NCBI GenBank assembly: GCA_910577565.1
Contig: CAJTNJ010000001.1
Location: 124,001-188,000, forward strand
From: an uncultured Oscillospiraceae bacterium
GTDB lineage: Bacteria; Bacillota; Clostridia; Oscillospirales; Ruminococcaceae
Length of the DNA stretch: 64,000 nucleotides
Direction of reading: 5' to 3'
Position numbers and translations under genes: made by a program. Of the stretch, positions 1 through 8,340 are shown piece after piece. Numbering within the stretch: the stretch's first letter is position 1; each line of letters begins with the position of its first letter. The notes under the pieces are model-generated. The model ran no database searches and was not told the DNA's origin. It was given only the letters and a program-made list of their open reading frames with translations.

Positions 1-183
1 AATACATATATTTTATGAAAGGAACAGTGGAAGAGCAGTAGGAAGAATAATGAAAATAAATAAATAAATTAACAGTATATAATTGGATAAAAACATTAAA
101 TAAGAAAATAAAAGAACACAGAAGTCTGAGACAAAAGAAGAAGATCCTAAAGAAGTAATAGAAATGGATAAACTCTACATAAC
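1..183 (+). mobile_element. IS1-type transposase remnant, forward copy (decayed, runs off the left edge)
   Basis: Frame-by-frame reading gives pieces typical of IS1-family transposases with several stops and frame changes: a helix-turn-helix-like stretch reading NSGRAVGRIMKINK near 24-66, then an Asn/Lys-rich linker, then EVIEMDKLY at about 152-178, which matches the segment that leads into the first catalytic Asp of the family. No intact frame exists, so this is a pseudogene fragment. It continues leftwards outside the window. It abuts a second copy in the opposite orientation. Family assignment is by motif recognition only. Confidence 0.6.
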
Positions 184-213
184 TGTAGAGTTTATCCATT
201 TCTATTACTTCTT
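150..213. repeat. Perfect 30-bp inverted repeat with 4-nt loop
   Basis: Bases 150-179 are the exact reverse complement of 184-213; the loop is 180-183 (TAAC). Both arms encode the same transposase segment (EVIEMDKLY) read outwards-in from either side. Beyond the arms the two flanks differ, although both are IS1-type transposase sequence. As RNA or single-stranded DNA this would form a very stable hairpin. Confidence 0.95.
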
Positions 214-532
214 CTCTCTCATTTGCTGCATTTTTAAATTCTATTTCCTTAATAGGCACATATTTTCCACTATTCCCAGCATCCTCCCTACTGCTATTGT
301 ACTGTTCCATTCCATATGCAATTTTATCACCTGTTCCTTTATCTCTTTGCTATAATCTCCTTCCTTTTTGTTTTGGCGTATATACTTTTCCACAGTGTTT
401 ACACTTATAACTTTAACTTCCTGCCTTTGTTTTTACTTTTTGATTTCATTTTTTACATTTTTCACATTTCATTTCTTTATTATATCATTTTCATTTCCTT
501 TTTGCATATTATATGCTCTTTTTAGACACTCC
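184..532 (-). mobile_element. IS1-type transposase remnant, reverse copy (5' half)
   Basis: Read on the minus strand from the ATG at 472-470, it encodes a zinc-ribbon start (CEKC, then YKCKHCGKVY after an in-frame stop) and, after a frame change, GDYSKEIKEQVIKLHMEWNS, the usual helix-turn-helix entry of IS1-family InsA-like proteins, ending in EVIEMDKLY at the palindrome. Several stops and frameshifts make it non-functional, and the catalytic C-terminal half is absent. The outer end at 517-532 reads inward GGAGTGTCTAAAAAG, nearly identical to one end of the element at 16730, which supports it being a terminal inverted repeat. Confidence 0.7.
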
Positions 533-548
533 ACATCCTGAACATATA

Positions 549-578
549 TTGCATAATTAATATTATATATGCTATAAT
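549..578 (+). promoter_or_regulatory. Promoter of murD
   Basis: TTGCAT (549-554) and TATAAT (573-578) are separated by 18 bp, a good sigma-A promoter. It lies about 70 bp upstream of the murD start and immediately beyond the end of the IS remnant. Confidence 0.6.
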
Positions 579-647
579 ATTAAAATATATAATGTCTTAT
601 TAAACTTAAATATAACCAATTTTTCATTTGACCTTGGAGGTTATAAA

Positions 648-2042
648 TTGTCTACTAATACAGAATTGTTCTTCAAACAACATAAATTTAAAAAAATAGC
701 ATTTATTGGTATGGGCATATCAAATTTCGATAGCATAAAGCTATTTTTGAATAGAGACATAAATGTTACTGTCCTTGATAAATCAAGCAAAGAAAATTTG
801 GGCAAAAATGCAGATGTTTTAGAAAAATTAGGCGCTAAATTCATTTGCGGGGATAATTACTTGGATTGTTTATATGACTTTGATATAGTGGTTCGTTCAC
901 CAGGTGTATACTTTAACAAAACTCAAATTCAAAAAGCTATAAAATACGGAACTGTAGTTACATCGGAAATGGAGCTGTTTTTTGAACTATGTCCATGCAC
1001 TATAATAGGAATTACGGGTTCCGATGGCAAAACAACAACTACAACCTTAATTACCGAAATGCTAAAATTTGAAGGCTATAATGTTCACGTTGGCGGAAAC
1101 ATAGGAAAAGCATTGCTTCCAAAAATAGATAAAATTAAAACGTCAGATATAGCTGTCGTTGAACTTTCAAGTTTTCAACTGATTTCGATGAGAAGATCTC
1201 CGGATATAGCAGTCATAACAAATATTGCTCCAAACCATCTCGATGTCCATGGTACTATGGAGGAATATATAGGCGCTAAACAAAACATAATATTGCATCA
1301 AAATGAGTTTGGCAAATCAGTTCTTAATTTGGATAATGAACTTTCAAACTCACAAGAAACACTTGCAAGAGGTGTTGTAAAAAAATTCAGCAGAAAAAAT
1401 AAAGTAGAATATGGAGCATTTTTTGATGAGTCCAATCAAAAAATCTATTTTTCTAAACATGGTAACATATCAGATGTGTTAGATCGCAATGACATTAAAA
1501 TACCGGGCATTCATAATGTGGAAAATTATCTGGCGGCAATAACAGCTGTTTTTGATCTGGTTTCTATACCTACAATAAAAAAAGTTGCAAAAACATTTAA
1601 TGGTGTTGCGCATAGAATAGAGCTAATCAAAGAAACAGGTGGCGTACGCTGGTATAATGATTCTATTGCAACTAGCCCCTCAAGAACAATAGCAGGACTT
1701 GATTCGTTTAACGATAAAATTATATTGATAGCCGGCGGATATGACAAAAATTTATCTTATGATTCTTTAGCAGCTAAACTTATAGAAAAAACAAAAGCTC
1801 TGGTTTTGATGGGTAAAACTGCAAAAAAAATCGAGCAAGCTTTAAAAAAACATGAATTGTATGATGGTAATAATCCAATTATATATAATGTAAGCAACAT
1901 GGAAGAGGCAGTAGAACTTGCAAATAAAATCTCTAAAAATGGTGATGTAGTTTCACTTTCTCCCGCTTCAGCCAGCTTTGATCTTTATAAGAATTTTGAA
2001 GAACGTGGAGAGCATTTTAGATCTATTGTTGAAAAATTATAA
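648..2042 (+). CDS. murD: UDP-N-acetylmuramoylalanine--D-glutamate ligase
   Basis: Cytoplasmic Mur ligase that adds D-glutamate to UDP-MurNAc-L-Ala using ATP, the second amino-acid step of peptidoglycan precursor synthesis. The 464-residue length fits the family. Visible are an N-terminal Rossmann-like UDP-binding segment (FIGMGISN, 19-26), the ATP loop GITGSDGKTT (121-130), ELSSFQL (172-178), NIAPNHLDVHG (192-202) and the C-terminal NDSIATSP region. Translation starts at a TTG behind TTGGAGG with 7-nt spacing; no better ATG is near. The gene stands outside any division/cell-wall (dcw) cluster and is followed 36 bp later by an M42 peptidase gene with its own Shine-Dalgarno, so a shared transcript is likely. 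Confidence 0.95.
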   Translation: MSTNTELFFKQHKFKKIAFIGMGISNFDSIKLFLNRDINVTVLDKSSKENLGKNADVLEKLGAKFICGDNYLDCLYDFDIVVRSPGVYFNKTQIQKAIKYGTVVTSEMELFFELCPCTIIGITGSDGKTTTTTLITEMLKFEGYNVHVGGNIGKALLPKIDKIKTSDIAVVELSSFQLISMRRSPDIAVITNIAPNHLDVHGTMEEYIGAKQNIILHQNEFGKSVLNLDNELSNSQETLARGVVKKFSRKNKVEYGAFFDESNQKIYFSKHGNISDVLDRNDIKIPGIHNVENYLAAITAVFDLVSIPTIKKVAKTFNGVAHRIELIKETGGVRWYNDSIATSPSRTIAGLDSFNDKIILIAGGYDKNLSYDSLAAKLIEKTKALVLMGKTAKKIEQALKKHELYDGNNPIIYNVSNMEEAVELANKISKNGDVVSLSPASASFDLYKNFEERGEHFRSIVEKL

Positions 2043-2078
2043 ATTAAAGTAATTTATTTTCATTTTAAAGGAGAAAGT

Positions 2079-3101
2079 ATGAATTTAAAAGAAACTTTGT
2101 TAAAACTTTGTTGCACTCCAGGTGTTTCCGGTCACGAAGAGAAAATTGGACAAGTTATAAGCACAATGCTTAAAAGCTATTCAAATGATATTTTTGTGAA
2201 TTCTCTTGGCAGCGTTATAGCAAAAATATCCAATCCAAAAAATAATTATCCAAAAATATTGCTCGAGGCCCATATGGATGAAATTGGGTTAATAGTAACA
2301 TCTATAACTGATGATGGGTTTATTAAGGTTTCGAATTGTGGCGGTGTAGATGTTAAATTGCTTATCGCCCAAGAAGTAGTTGTTCATGGCAAAAGTGATT
2401 TATACGGAGTAGTCTGTTCAGTGCCACCTCATTTGAACACAAAAAAAGACAGTCTAATAAAAATGGATGACATTTGCATTGATATTGGTATGAATAAGCA
2501 AAATGCAGAAAAATTAGTATCACCCGGCGATGTTGTCACTTATAATTTTTCTTCGGTTATGCTGCATGGGCACCGTGTTGCCTCAAAATCTCTTGATAAT
2601 CGTTCCGGAGTTGCTGCAATTTTGCTTGCATTAGATAAGCTAAAAGGCAAAGATTATAATTGTGGTGTTAGCGTTATGTTCAGCTCTTTGGAAGAAACAT
2701 CAGGTAAGGGCGCTTTAACAGGGGGTTATTTAGCAAGACCAGATATTTCATTCTGTGTAGACGTAAGCTTTGCCAAATCAATTGGTTGCCCCAAAAGCAA
2801 GTGCAAAGATATGGGTAAGGGAGTAATGATTGGTTATTCACCTACGCTTGACTCAAAACTTAGTTTAAAACTTAAGGATATAGCTGAAAAAAACAATATA
2901 CCACATCAAATGGAAATAATGTCAGGTCTTACATCAACCGATGCGGATAAGATAAGCACCTTAAGAGGTGGTATTGTTACCGGCCTTTGTTCGATACCAC
3001 TTAAATATATGCACTCTCCAATTGAAGTTATAGATTTAAATGATTTAGATTCTGTAGCTAGTTTGCTATCCGAGTTTATTTTGCAATATAAGGAGGGGTA
3101 A
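2079..3101 (+). CDS. M42 family metallo-aminopeptidase (copy 1)
   Basis: Probable cytoplasmic dinuclear-metal aminopeptidase of the M42 (YsdC/FrvX/glutamyl aminopeptidase-like) family; these form dodecameric shells that trim peptides. Metal and catalytic signatures are present: AHMDEIG (H65, D67), SLDNRSG (D173), the EE pair at 205-206, D228 and the closing YMHSP histidine. Length (340 aa) is typical. ATG start behind AAAGGAG. It is followed after 3 bp by a second M42 gene, and the two proteins are clearly related over their whole length but diverged, suggesting an old tandem duplication with different peptide preferences. The exact substrate cannot be deduced; some M42 relatives are annotated as endoglucanases, which is a historical misnomer. 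Confidence 0.88.
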   Translation: MNLKETLLKLCCTPGVSGHEEKIGQVISTMLKSYSNDIFVNSLGSVIAKISNPKNNYPKILLEAHMDEIGLIVTSITDDGFIKVSNCGGVDVKLLIAQEVVVHGKSDLYGVVCSVPPHLNTKKDSLIKMDDICIDIGMNKQNAEKLVSPGDVVTYNFSSVMLHGHRVASKSLDNRSGVAAILLALDKLKGKDYNCGVSVMFSSLEETSGKGALTGGYLARPDISFCVDVSFAKSIGCPKSKCKDMGKGVMIGYSPTLDSKLSLKLKDIAEKNNIPHQMEIMSGLTSTDADKISTLRGGIVTGLCSIPLKYMHSPIEVIDLNDLDSVASLLSEFILQYKEG

Positions 3102-3104
3102 GAT

Positions 3105-4118
3105 ATGAAAAAAATATTAGAAAAATTGTGTAAAGTAAATGGTGTTTCCGGTAACGAACATGAAGTTAGAGAAACTATAATTTCACTATTACCTTCCAAT
3201 TGCAATTATGTTGTTGATGCTCTGGGAAACTTAATTGTGACAAAACAAGGAGGCAAACCTTCAAAAAATAAAATTATGCTGTCGGCCCATATGGATGAAG
3301 TTGGCATGATAGTTACATCAATAGAAGATGATGGTTCGCTTAAATTTTCAAGAGTCGGAGGCATAGATCCAGAAGTTATAATAGGAAGACAAGTTCAATT
3401 AGAAAAAATTTCTGGAGTTGTTGGCAGCAAGCCTATCCACCTTCAAAATCCAGAAGAAAAGAAAAAGCCAATATCAATTGATGATTTATTCATTGATATT
3501 GGCGCTAAAAATGTAGATGAGGCAAAAGAGCTTGTTAATCTTGGTGATATGATATATTTTAAAAGCGACTTTGTATGTTTTGGCGATAGCAAAATAAAAG
3601 CAAAAGCTATAGATGATAGGTTTGGTTGTGCAGTATTATTGGAATTGCTAAACAGTGATTTAGAATATGATTTTACGTGTGCTTTTGTAGTCCAAGAAGA
3701 AGTAGGACTAAGAGGCGCTAAAGTTGCATCTTACACCATTGATCCAGATATCGCAATAGTTTTTGAAGCTACTACAGCCGCTGATATACCGATGGCTCCC
3801 AAAGACAAAAAAGCTTGCGAGTTAGGAAAAGGCCCCGTTATTCCGTTTATGGATAATGCAACAATATACGATAAAGAGCTATATAAACTCGTATTCTCAA
3901 CAGCAAAAGAAAATAATATACCCTGCCAAACCAAAACAGTGATTGCCGGCGGAAATGATGCAGGCGCAATCTCACAGTCTTGCGGCGGTGTTAGAACACT
4001 ATCTATCTCGATCCCTTGCAGATATCTTCACTCTGCTTGCAATGTTGTCGATGAAAATGATATGTATTTGGTTGTTGATCTTGCAAAAAAAATATTACCA
4101 ATAGTATGTGATATTTAA
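3105..4118 (+). CDS. M42 family metallo-aminopeptidase (copy 2)
   Basis: Second M42 peptidase, 337 aa, expected to be a cytoplasmic metal-dependent aminopeptidase. Signatures: AHMDEVG (H62, D64), AIDDRFG (D170), QEEVGLRGA (general base E198 and metal ligand E199), a Glu at the FEATTAADIP site where copy 1 has Asp-Val-Ser, and RYLHSA near the end. The Asp/Glu difference between copies is the kind of change that separates M42 subgroups of different specificity, which is an inference. ATG start with GGAGGGG eight bases upstream, overlapping the end of copy 1, so the pair is translationally close-coupled. A terminator follows at 4146. Confidence 0.88.
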   Translation: MKKILEKLCKVNGVSGNEHEVRETIISLLPSNCNYVVDALGNLIVTKQGGKPSKNKIMLSAHMDEVGMIVTSIEDDGSLKFSRVGGIDPEVIIGRQVQLEKISGVVGSKPIHLQNPEEKKKPISIDDLFIDIGAKNVDEAKELVNLGDMIYFKSDFVCFGDSKIKAKAIDDRFGCAVLLELLNSDLEYDFTCAFVVQEEVGLRGAKVASYTIDPDIAIVFEATTAADIPMAPKDKKACELGKGPVIPFMDNATIYDKELYKLVFSTAKENNIPCQTKTVIAGGNDAGAISQSCGGVRTLSISIPCRYLHSACNVVDENDMYLVVDLAKKILPIVCDI

Positions 4119-4145
4119 TAAAAGCTATTAAATTAAAAAAACATT

Positions 4146-4181
4146 TGGATATAATTAAATTGTTTAGTTATATCCATTTTG
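4146..4181 (+). terminator. Rho-independent terminator after murD/M42 genes
   Basis: A 12-bp stem (4146-4157 with 4165-4176, one G-U pair) with an 8-nt loop is followed by TTTTGTT. It lies 28 bp after the second M42 stop codon. Confidence 0.65.
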
Positions 4182-4441
4182 TTGAGAGTCTTTAGTTGCT
4201 AATATAGCTTGTGAAATTAAATAGTTATTAAACCAATTAAGTTTAGCGTAAAAATGCAAAAATATTTTTATTTGTTGCATACAGATGCCCAAAATATGTT
4301 TAAAAGGTAAAAAGTAATAATAAAAGCTTAACTTAAAATTAGCTATATTTTAACATGTATAAATAGTAATACATATTTTTAGTAGGTTATTAATTTAATT
4401 TACGATAATGACTTTAAAAATTGAGGAGCAAAATTTATAAA
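4182..4441. other. Intergenic region before the methionine gamma-lyase gene
   Basis: AT-rich spacer with no convincing ORF. It holds one further hairpin at 4254-4280 (11-bp stem with a single bulged G and a TTTT loop) of unknown role. I could not identify a clear sigma-A promoter for the downstream gene. Confidence 0.4.
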
Positions 4442-5719
4442 ATGGATTTTTTTAAAATTGATGACAGGCTGGAAGAAATTGGAAGAGCAGTAGAATCAAG
4501 TTTATCTCATAAGTTTAGTGAAATAGATAGCATTGCATTCTATAATGAAAGCAAGGTTTTACGCGCATTTATAGATAATAAAATAAGTGACGCTCATTTT
4601 GCAGGGTCTACAGGATATGGATATGGCGATAAGGGGCGAGATGCTTTAGATTCTCTTTATGCTCAGATTTTTGAAGCGGAAGACGCCTTGGTAAGACATA
4701 ATTTCGTCTCCGGTACGCATGCTTTGTCTGTAGCGTTGTTTGGAATTTTAAGACCGGGTGATAGGCTACTTTCTTTAACTGGAAAGCCTTATGACACAAT
4801 GGAACAGGTAATAGGAATTGATGATGATAATAAAAATTCAGGATCGTTAAAAGATTATGGAATAAATTACCAACAGCTTGACCTACTTAATGATAAAACA
4901 GTAGATTTTGATGGCATAAAACATGTCATAAAAGGAGCAAAAGTTGCATATATACAGCGCTCTAGAGGATATTCAAGCAGACAATCGCTTACAATTGATG
5001 AAATAGAAAAAATCACAAAAATTGTATATAAATTAAGTCCAAAAACAATAGTGGTTATAGATAATTGCTATGGAGAGTTTGTGTGTAAAAATGAACCAAC
5101 AGATGTCGGAGCAGATTTGATAGTCGGTTCGCTTATAAAAAACCCCGGCGGCGGTATTGCTCAAACAGGCGGCTATATAGCGGGCCGTAAAGATTTAGTC
5201 GAGCTTTGTTCTTATAGACTAACTGCACCCGGTATAGGAAAAGAAGTCGGTTGCAGTTTAGGGCAAAACAAGAATATGTATATGGGTATATTTTTTGCTC
5301 CCTCAGTTACTGCAAATGCTCTAAAAGTCTCAGCCTATTCAAGGGCATTGTTTCAAAAATTTGGATTTGTTACTCTACCTAAAGATGATGAAAAAATAAG
5401 TGATATTGTAAGTGTTTTACAACTTGGCTCAAAGGAGGCACTGATAGCTTTTTGTCAAGGCATACAAAGTGGATCTCCCATTGATTCTTTTGTCACACCA
5501 GAACCCTGGGATATGCCCGGTTATGATTCTCAAGTCATCATGGCAGCCGGTGCATTTACAAACGGCTCTTCAATAGAAATATCTGCTGATGCTCCCTTAA
5601 AACCACCTTATAATGTATACCTACAAGGAGGCCTTACTTATAACAGCGGTAAAATTTCTGTGTTGCTTGCCGCACAATCTTTGCTTGATAGAGGTCTTTT
5701 GTCGTTTAATGATTTATAA
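4442..5719 (+). CDS. Methionine gamma-lyase family PLP enzyme (YnbB / former aluminium resistance protein family)
   Basis: Fold-type I pyridoxal-phosphate enzyme related to cystathionine/methionine gamma-lyases, 425 aa. Cofactor features: SGTHA (90-94) for the phosphate-binding turn, VIDNCYGEF (205-213) with the Asp that contacts the pyridine nitrogen, and the Schiff-base Lys in SLIKNPGGG (K233). The longest frame opens with a TTG at 4421, but that TTG overlaps the GAGGAG ribosome site, so the ATG at 4442 is used. In this family the true reaction is mostly untested; the aluminium-resistance name is a legacy label. Stand-alone gene with a hairpin terminator about 190 bp later. Confidence 0.85.
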   Translation: MDFFKIDDRLEEIGRAVESSLSHKFSEIDSIAFYNESKVLRAFIDNKISDAHFAGSTGYGYGDKGRDALDSLYAQIFEAEDALVRHNFVSGTHALSVALFGILRPGDRLLSLTGKPYDTMEQVIGIDDDNKNSGSLKDYGINYQQLDLLNDKTVDFDGIKHVIKGAKVAYIQRSRGYSSRQSLTIDEIEKITKIVYKLSPKTIVVIDNCYGEFVCKNEPTDVGADLIVGSLIKNPGGGIAQTGGYIAGRKDLVELCSYRLTAPGIGKEVGCSLGQNKNMYMGIFFAPSVTANALKVSAYSRALFQKFGFVTLPKDDEKISDIVSVLQLGSKEALIAFCQGIQSGSPIDSFVTPEPWDMPGYDSQVIMAAGAFTNGSSIEISADAPLKPPYNVYLQGGLTYNSGKISVLLAAQSLLDRGLLSFNDL

Positions 5720-6040
5720 AAATATTTTTTGAATGGATAATCACGCTTGTCTCATCATTAAATTATATAAGTAAATATAAAAATCAAAAATAACTTATCG
5801 AAAATCACCTAGTATATGTTAAATATCTATTAGCGACTGTATTCTTGATTTTCACGGCTATTTGCAAAAAAATCCGCACTCACTTACATCAGTGCACAAA
5901 ATGCTTAATATAACTTTTAATGTATGATGTAGTCACAGAAAAAGTTATATTTTTTATTATCAATATGTAAGATTAATTTATAAACTCAGGTATCATTTAG
6001 CTTGTTCTCTCATATTTTAAATTTAGGGGGCTGATTCCAA
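5720..6040. other. Intergenic region with a terminator hairpin
   Basis: No ORF with a ribosome site is visible. The one clear structure is the hairpin at 5907-5955, annotated separately. Confidence 0.4.
5907..5955 (+). terminator. Probable rho-independent terminator
   Basis: Twelve perfectly paired bases (5907-5918 with 5940-5951) around a 21-nt loop, followed by a run of T. The stem is all A/T plus one G-C pair, so strength is uncertain. It could close the methionine gamma-lyase transcript. Confidence 0.5.
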
Positions 6041-6466
6041 ATGTTTATGTTGTCTTTAAAAGTACCTAAGAAATCAATTTGCTTAATTATAGCAATAACT
6101 ATAATTTCAATTATAATTATAATACCGCATGTCTTCAAAAATGAGATGAAACAAAGCCCTGAAAGTTACTTGACCTCTCTTGGGTATAGCCCAAAATTAA
6201 TAAGCGAAGAGCAAATCACCTTACCAGAAAAATTTAATTCTGTTTTGCAAGAATATAATAATTTACAAAAAGACCAAGGGTTTGATTTATCTAAATATGC
6301 CGGCAAATCTTGCATAAAAAAACGATTTTCGGTATCTTCCAAAAATATTCCTGAAGATAAAGACGCGGTTGTTGATCTTTTGCTATTTGATGGTAAACTA
6401 GTCGGAGGAGATCTACATTTTCAAATTTACGACCAATGTCCTATGAAAATAGACAGTATGAGTTGA
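6041..6466 (+). CDS. Unrecognised small membrane-anchored protein (141 aa)
   Basis: I do not recognise this protein. It has one hydrophobic segment at about residues 15-31 after a Lys-rich start (positive-inside, so the rest should be outside the membrane), followed by a hydrophilic 110-residue domain with only two Cys (in KSCIKK and DQCPMK), which could form a disulphide. AGGGGG lies 10 bases before the ATG, and codon use resembles its neighbours, so it looks like a real gene. It ends 15 bp from a convergent small membrane protein gene. No signal cleavage site or lipobox is evident. Confidence 0.6.
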   Translation: MFMLSLKVPKKSICLIIAITIISIIIIIPHVFKNEMKQSPESYLTSLGYSPKLISEEQITLPEKFNSVLQEYNNLQKDQGFDLSKYAGKSCIKKRFSVSSKNIPEDKDAVVDLLLFDGKLVGGDLHFQIYDQCPMKIDSMS

Positions 6467-6481
6467 TAATAAAATATAGCT

Positions 6482-6703
6482 TTAATCTTCAATATCGCTA
6501 TTATTATCTTGAGGCGATTTTAAATATGAAATGTAATAATATCCTTCCCATCCAATAAAAGATAATCCAACTAAAACAACAATTGAGCAGATAATTAAAT
6601 AAAAACTGGCATCAAAATTTGAAATTTGACCGCATATTAATGATGTACAGCCCATCATAACTCCACAAATTATGATTGTACAACCAAAAATTAAGCGTTT
6701 CAT
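6482..6703 (-). CDS. Unrecognised two-helix small membrane protein (73 aa)
   Basis: Short protein with two predicted membrane helices (about residues 4-24 and 31-54) and an acidic tail ending in Asp/Glu residues. The first helix contains GCTSLICG, but the flanking residues do not make a good lipobox. AAGGAG sits 9 bases before the ATG, which supports translation. It lies 37 bp downstream of the rrf2-type regulator gene on the same strand and may be the last gene of the dgt-dnaG-rpoD-rrf2 transcript. Function unknown. Confidence 0.6.
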   Translation of the reverse strand: MKRLIFGCTIIICGVMMGCTSLICGQISNFDASFYLIICSIVVLVGLSFIGWEGYYYISYLKSPQDNNSDIED

Positions 6704-6740
6704 AACTTTGCACTCCTTTTTAATTTATTAAAAATATAAT

Positions 6741-7145
6741 TTATATAAGCTTGTCAAAAGTAACCTGCTTAAGCTCGGACCTAACCAAATCAGTAATTTT
6801 GGAATAAACGTTTTTCACCTTGCAATCATCACATTCACTCCAGGCTTCTTTTTTATTATCAGATGATGTTTTAAGGCATCTTGAAAAACAGTACTCACCC
6901 TCAAATATTTCAATGACATCCAAAAGCGATATTTCGCTTGGATCCTTATTTATGACATACCCGCCATATATGCCTTTATAGGATTTTATAATGCCGCCTA
7001 TTGTAAGTTTCCCAAGTATCTTAAGAGCGAATCTTTGAGTTACCCCCGTAGCGTTGGAAATTGCACGTGCACCTAAACGATCATTTTTTTTACACATATA
7101 AATTAATATTCTGACAGCATAATCCGATTCTAAAGTAATATACAT
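6741..7145 (-). CDS. Rrf2 family transcriptional regulator (possible Fe-S sensor)
   Basis: A 134-residue winged-helix regulator of the Rrf2/IscR family: SDYAVRILIYM at the start, recognition helix around residues 26-50, wing containing KGIYGGY (57-63). Four cysteines (C86, C90, C105, C108) sit where IscR/NsrR-type members bind an iron-sulphur cluster, so a redox, iron or nitric-oxide sensing role is plausible but inferred. Shine-Dalgarno AAAGGTG precedes the ATG. The gene begins 15 bp after the rpoD stop codon, an unusual neighbour for such a regulator; no isc/suf genes are nearby, so its target is not given by context. Confidence 0.82.
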   Translation of the reverse strand: MYITLESDYAVRILIYMCKKNDRLGARAISNATGVTQRFALKILGKLTIGGIIKSYKGIYGGYVINKDPSEISLLDVIEIFEGEYCFSRCLKTSSDNKKEAWSECDDCKVKNVYSKITDLVRSELKQVTFDKLI

Positions 7146-7160
7146 TTTATTTTCACCTTT

Positions 7161-8312
7161 CTAATCTAAAAAATCTTTTAATTTTTTAGACCTACTCGGA
7201 TGTCTTAATTTTCTAAGTGCTTTAGCTTCTATTTGTCTAATTCTTTCACGTGTTACATTAAATTCTTTTCCAACTTCTTCAAGTGTACGCGAACGCCCAT
7301 CTTCAAGACCAAATCTCAATTTTAACACTTTTTCCTCTCTGTCGGTAAGAGTGTCTAAAACATCTCCCAACTGCTCTTTTAGCAAAGTGTGAGATGCTGC
7401 ATCAGCCGGAGCAGGTGCCTCGTCATCGGGAATAAAATCAGAAAGATGACTATCTTCTTCCTCGCCAACCGGCGTTTCAAGCGAAACAGGTTCTTGAGAT
7501 ACTCTAATAATCTCTCTTACTTTACGTTCCGACATCTCCAAAACTTCAGCTATCTCCTCTGCAGTTGCTTCATGCCCATTGTTGTGAAGTAACTGACTAG
7601 AAATTTTTTTAACTTTGTTTATGGTTTCAACCATGTGTACCGGTATTCTTATGGTTCTCGCCTGATCTGCTATAGATCTTGTTATAGCTTGTCTTATCCA
7701 CCATGTAGCATATGTTGAAAACTTAAAACCTTTTGTATAATCAAATTTTTCTACAGCTTTTATAAGCCCAAGATTGCCTTCTTGAATTAAATCTAAAAAT
7801 TGCATACCGCGTCCGACATATCTTTTTGCAATAGATACTACCAACCTTAAATTAGATTCCGAAAGACGTTTTTTGGCATAAACATCACCCTCTGACATCC
7901 TTTTTGCAAGCTCTATCTCTTCATCTCCTGTCAAAAGTGATACTTTGCCTATTTCTTTTAAGTAAAGCTTTACAGGATCATCTATATTTATAGCGTCGAT
8001 ATTATCACCGATTTGAGCTGCAGGATTAACATTGATATCTATATTTAAATCAAGTTCCAAGTCGTCATCTAAATCTTCAACAAGTTCAATATTATACTGC
8101 TCAAACTTTTCATATAACCTTGTCACTTGATCAATATCAAAATCAAGCTCTTCTAAGGCAACCGCAACTTCTTGAGCGCTCAATTTACCTTCTTTTTTGC
8201 CGCGCTCAATTAAATCATCAGATACAATTTTAGGATCTATATTAATAACCTCACTTTCAGATGTATCTTCAATATGATTTTCCAATTCATGTAAATTTAA
8301 ATTTTCTTCCAT
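7161..8312 (-). CDS. rpoD: RNA polymerase primary sigma factor (sigma A)
   Basis: Housekeeping sigma-70 subunit that directs RNA polymerase to -35/-10 promoters. In the 383-residue protein, region 1.2 starts near residue 113 (DPVKLYLKEIG), region 2 covers about 145-215 with the -10 recognition/melting helix TYATWWIRQAITR (200-212), region 3 follows, and region 4.2 with its helix-turn-helix (LEEVGKEFNVTRERIRQIEA) is near 345-365. The N-terminal region 1.1 is acidic and of the short Gram-positive type. The longest frame adds 24 residues, but AGGAGG lies 9 bases before the ATG at 8312, which is therefore the start. Gene order dgt-dnaG-rpoD matches the macromolecular-synthesis operon of Firmicutes. 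Confidence 0.96.
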   Translation of the reverse strand: MEENLNLHELENHIEDTSESEVINIDPKIVSDDLIERGKKEGKLSAQEVAVALEELDFDIDQVTRLYEKFEQYNIELVEDLDDDLELDLNIDINVNPAAQIGDNIDAINIDDPVKLYLKEIGKVSLLTGDEEIELAKRMSEGDVYAKKRLSESNLRLVVSIAKRYVGRGMQFLDLIQEGNLGLIKAVEKFDYTKGFKFSTYATWWIRQAITRSIADQARTIRIPVHMVETINKVKKISSQLLHNNGHEATAEEIAEVLEMSERKVREIIRVSQEPVSLETPVGEEEDSHLSDFIPDDEAPAPADAASHTLLKEQLGDVLDTLTDREEKVLKLRFGLEDGRSRTLEEVGKEFNVTRERIRQIEAKALRKLRHPSRSKKLKDFLD

Positions 8313-8340
8313 AATTTTGAACCTCCTGTAAATTAAATTA

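Noticed and set aside
164..525. Two plus-strand ORFs of 63 and 69 residues at the left edge
   Set aside because: They are antisense to the reverse IS1-type remnant, are extremely rich in Phe and Ile, and lack ribosome sites.
4254..4280. Hairpin before the methionine gamma-lyase gene as a riboswitch
   Set aside because: A single 11-bp stem with a bulge and no conserved unpaired sequence; not enough to call a riboswitch such as SAM or T-box.
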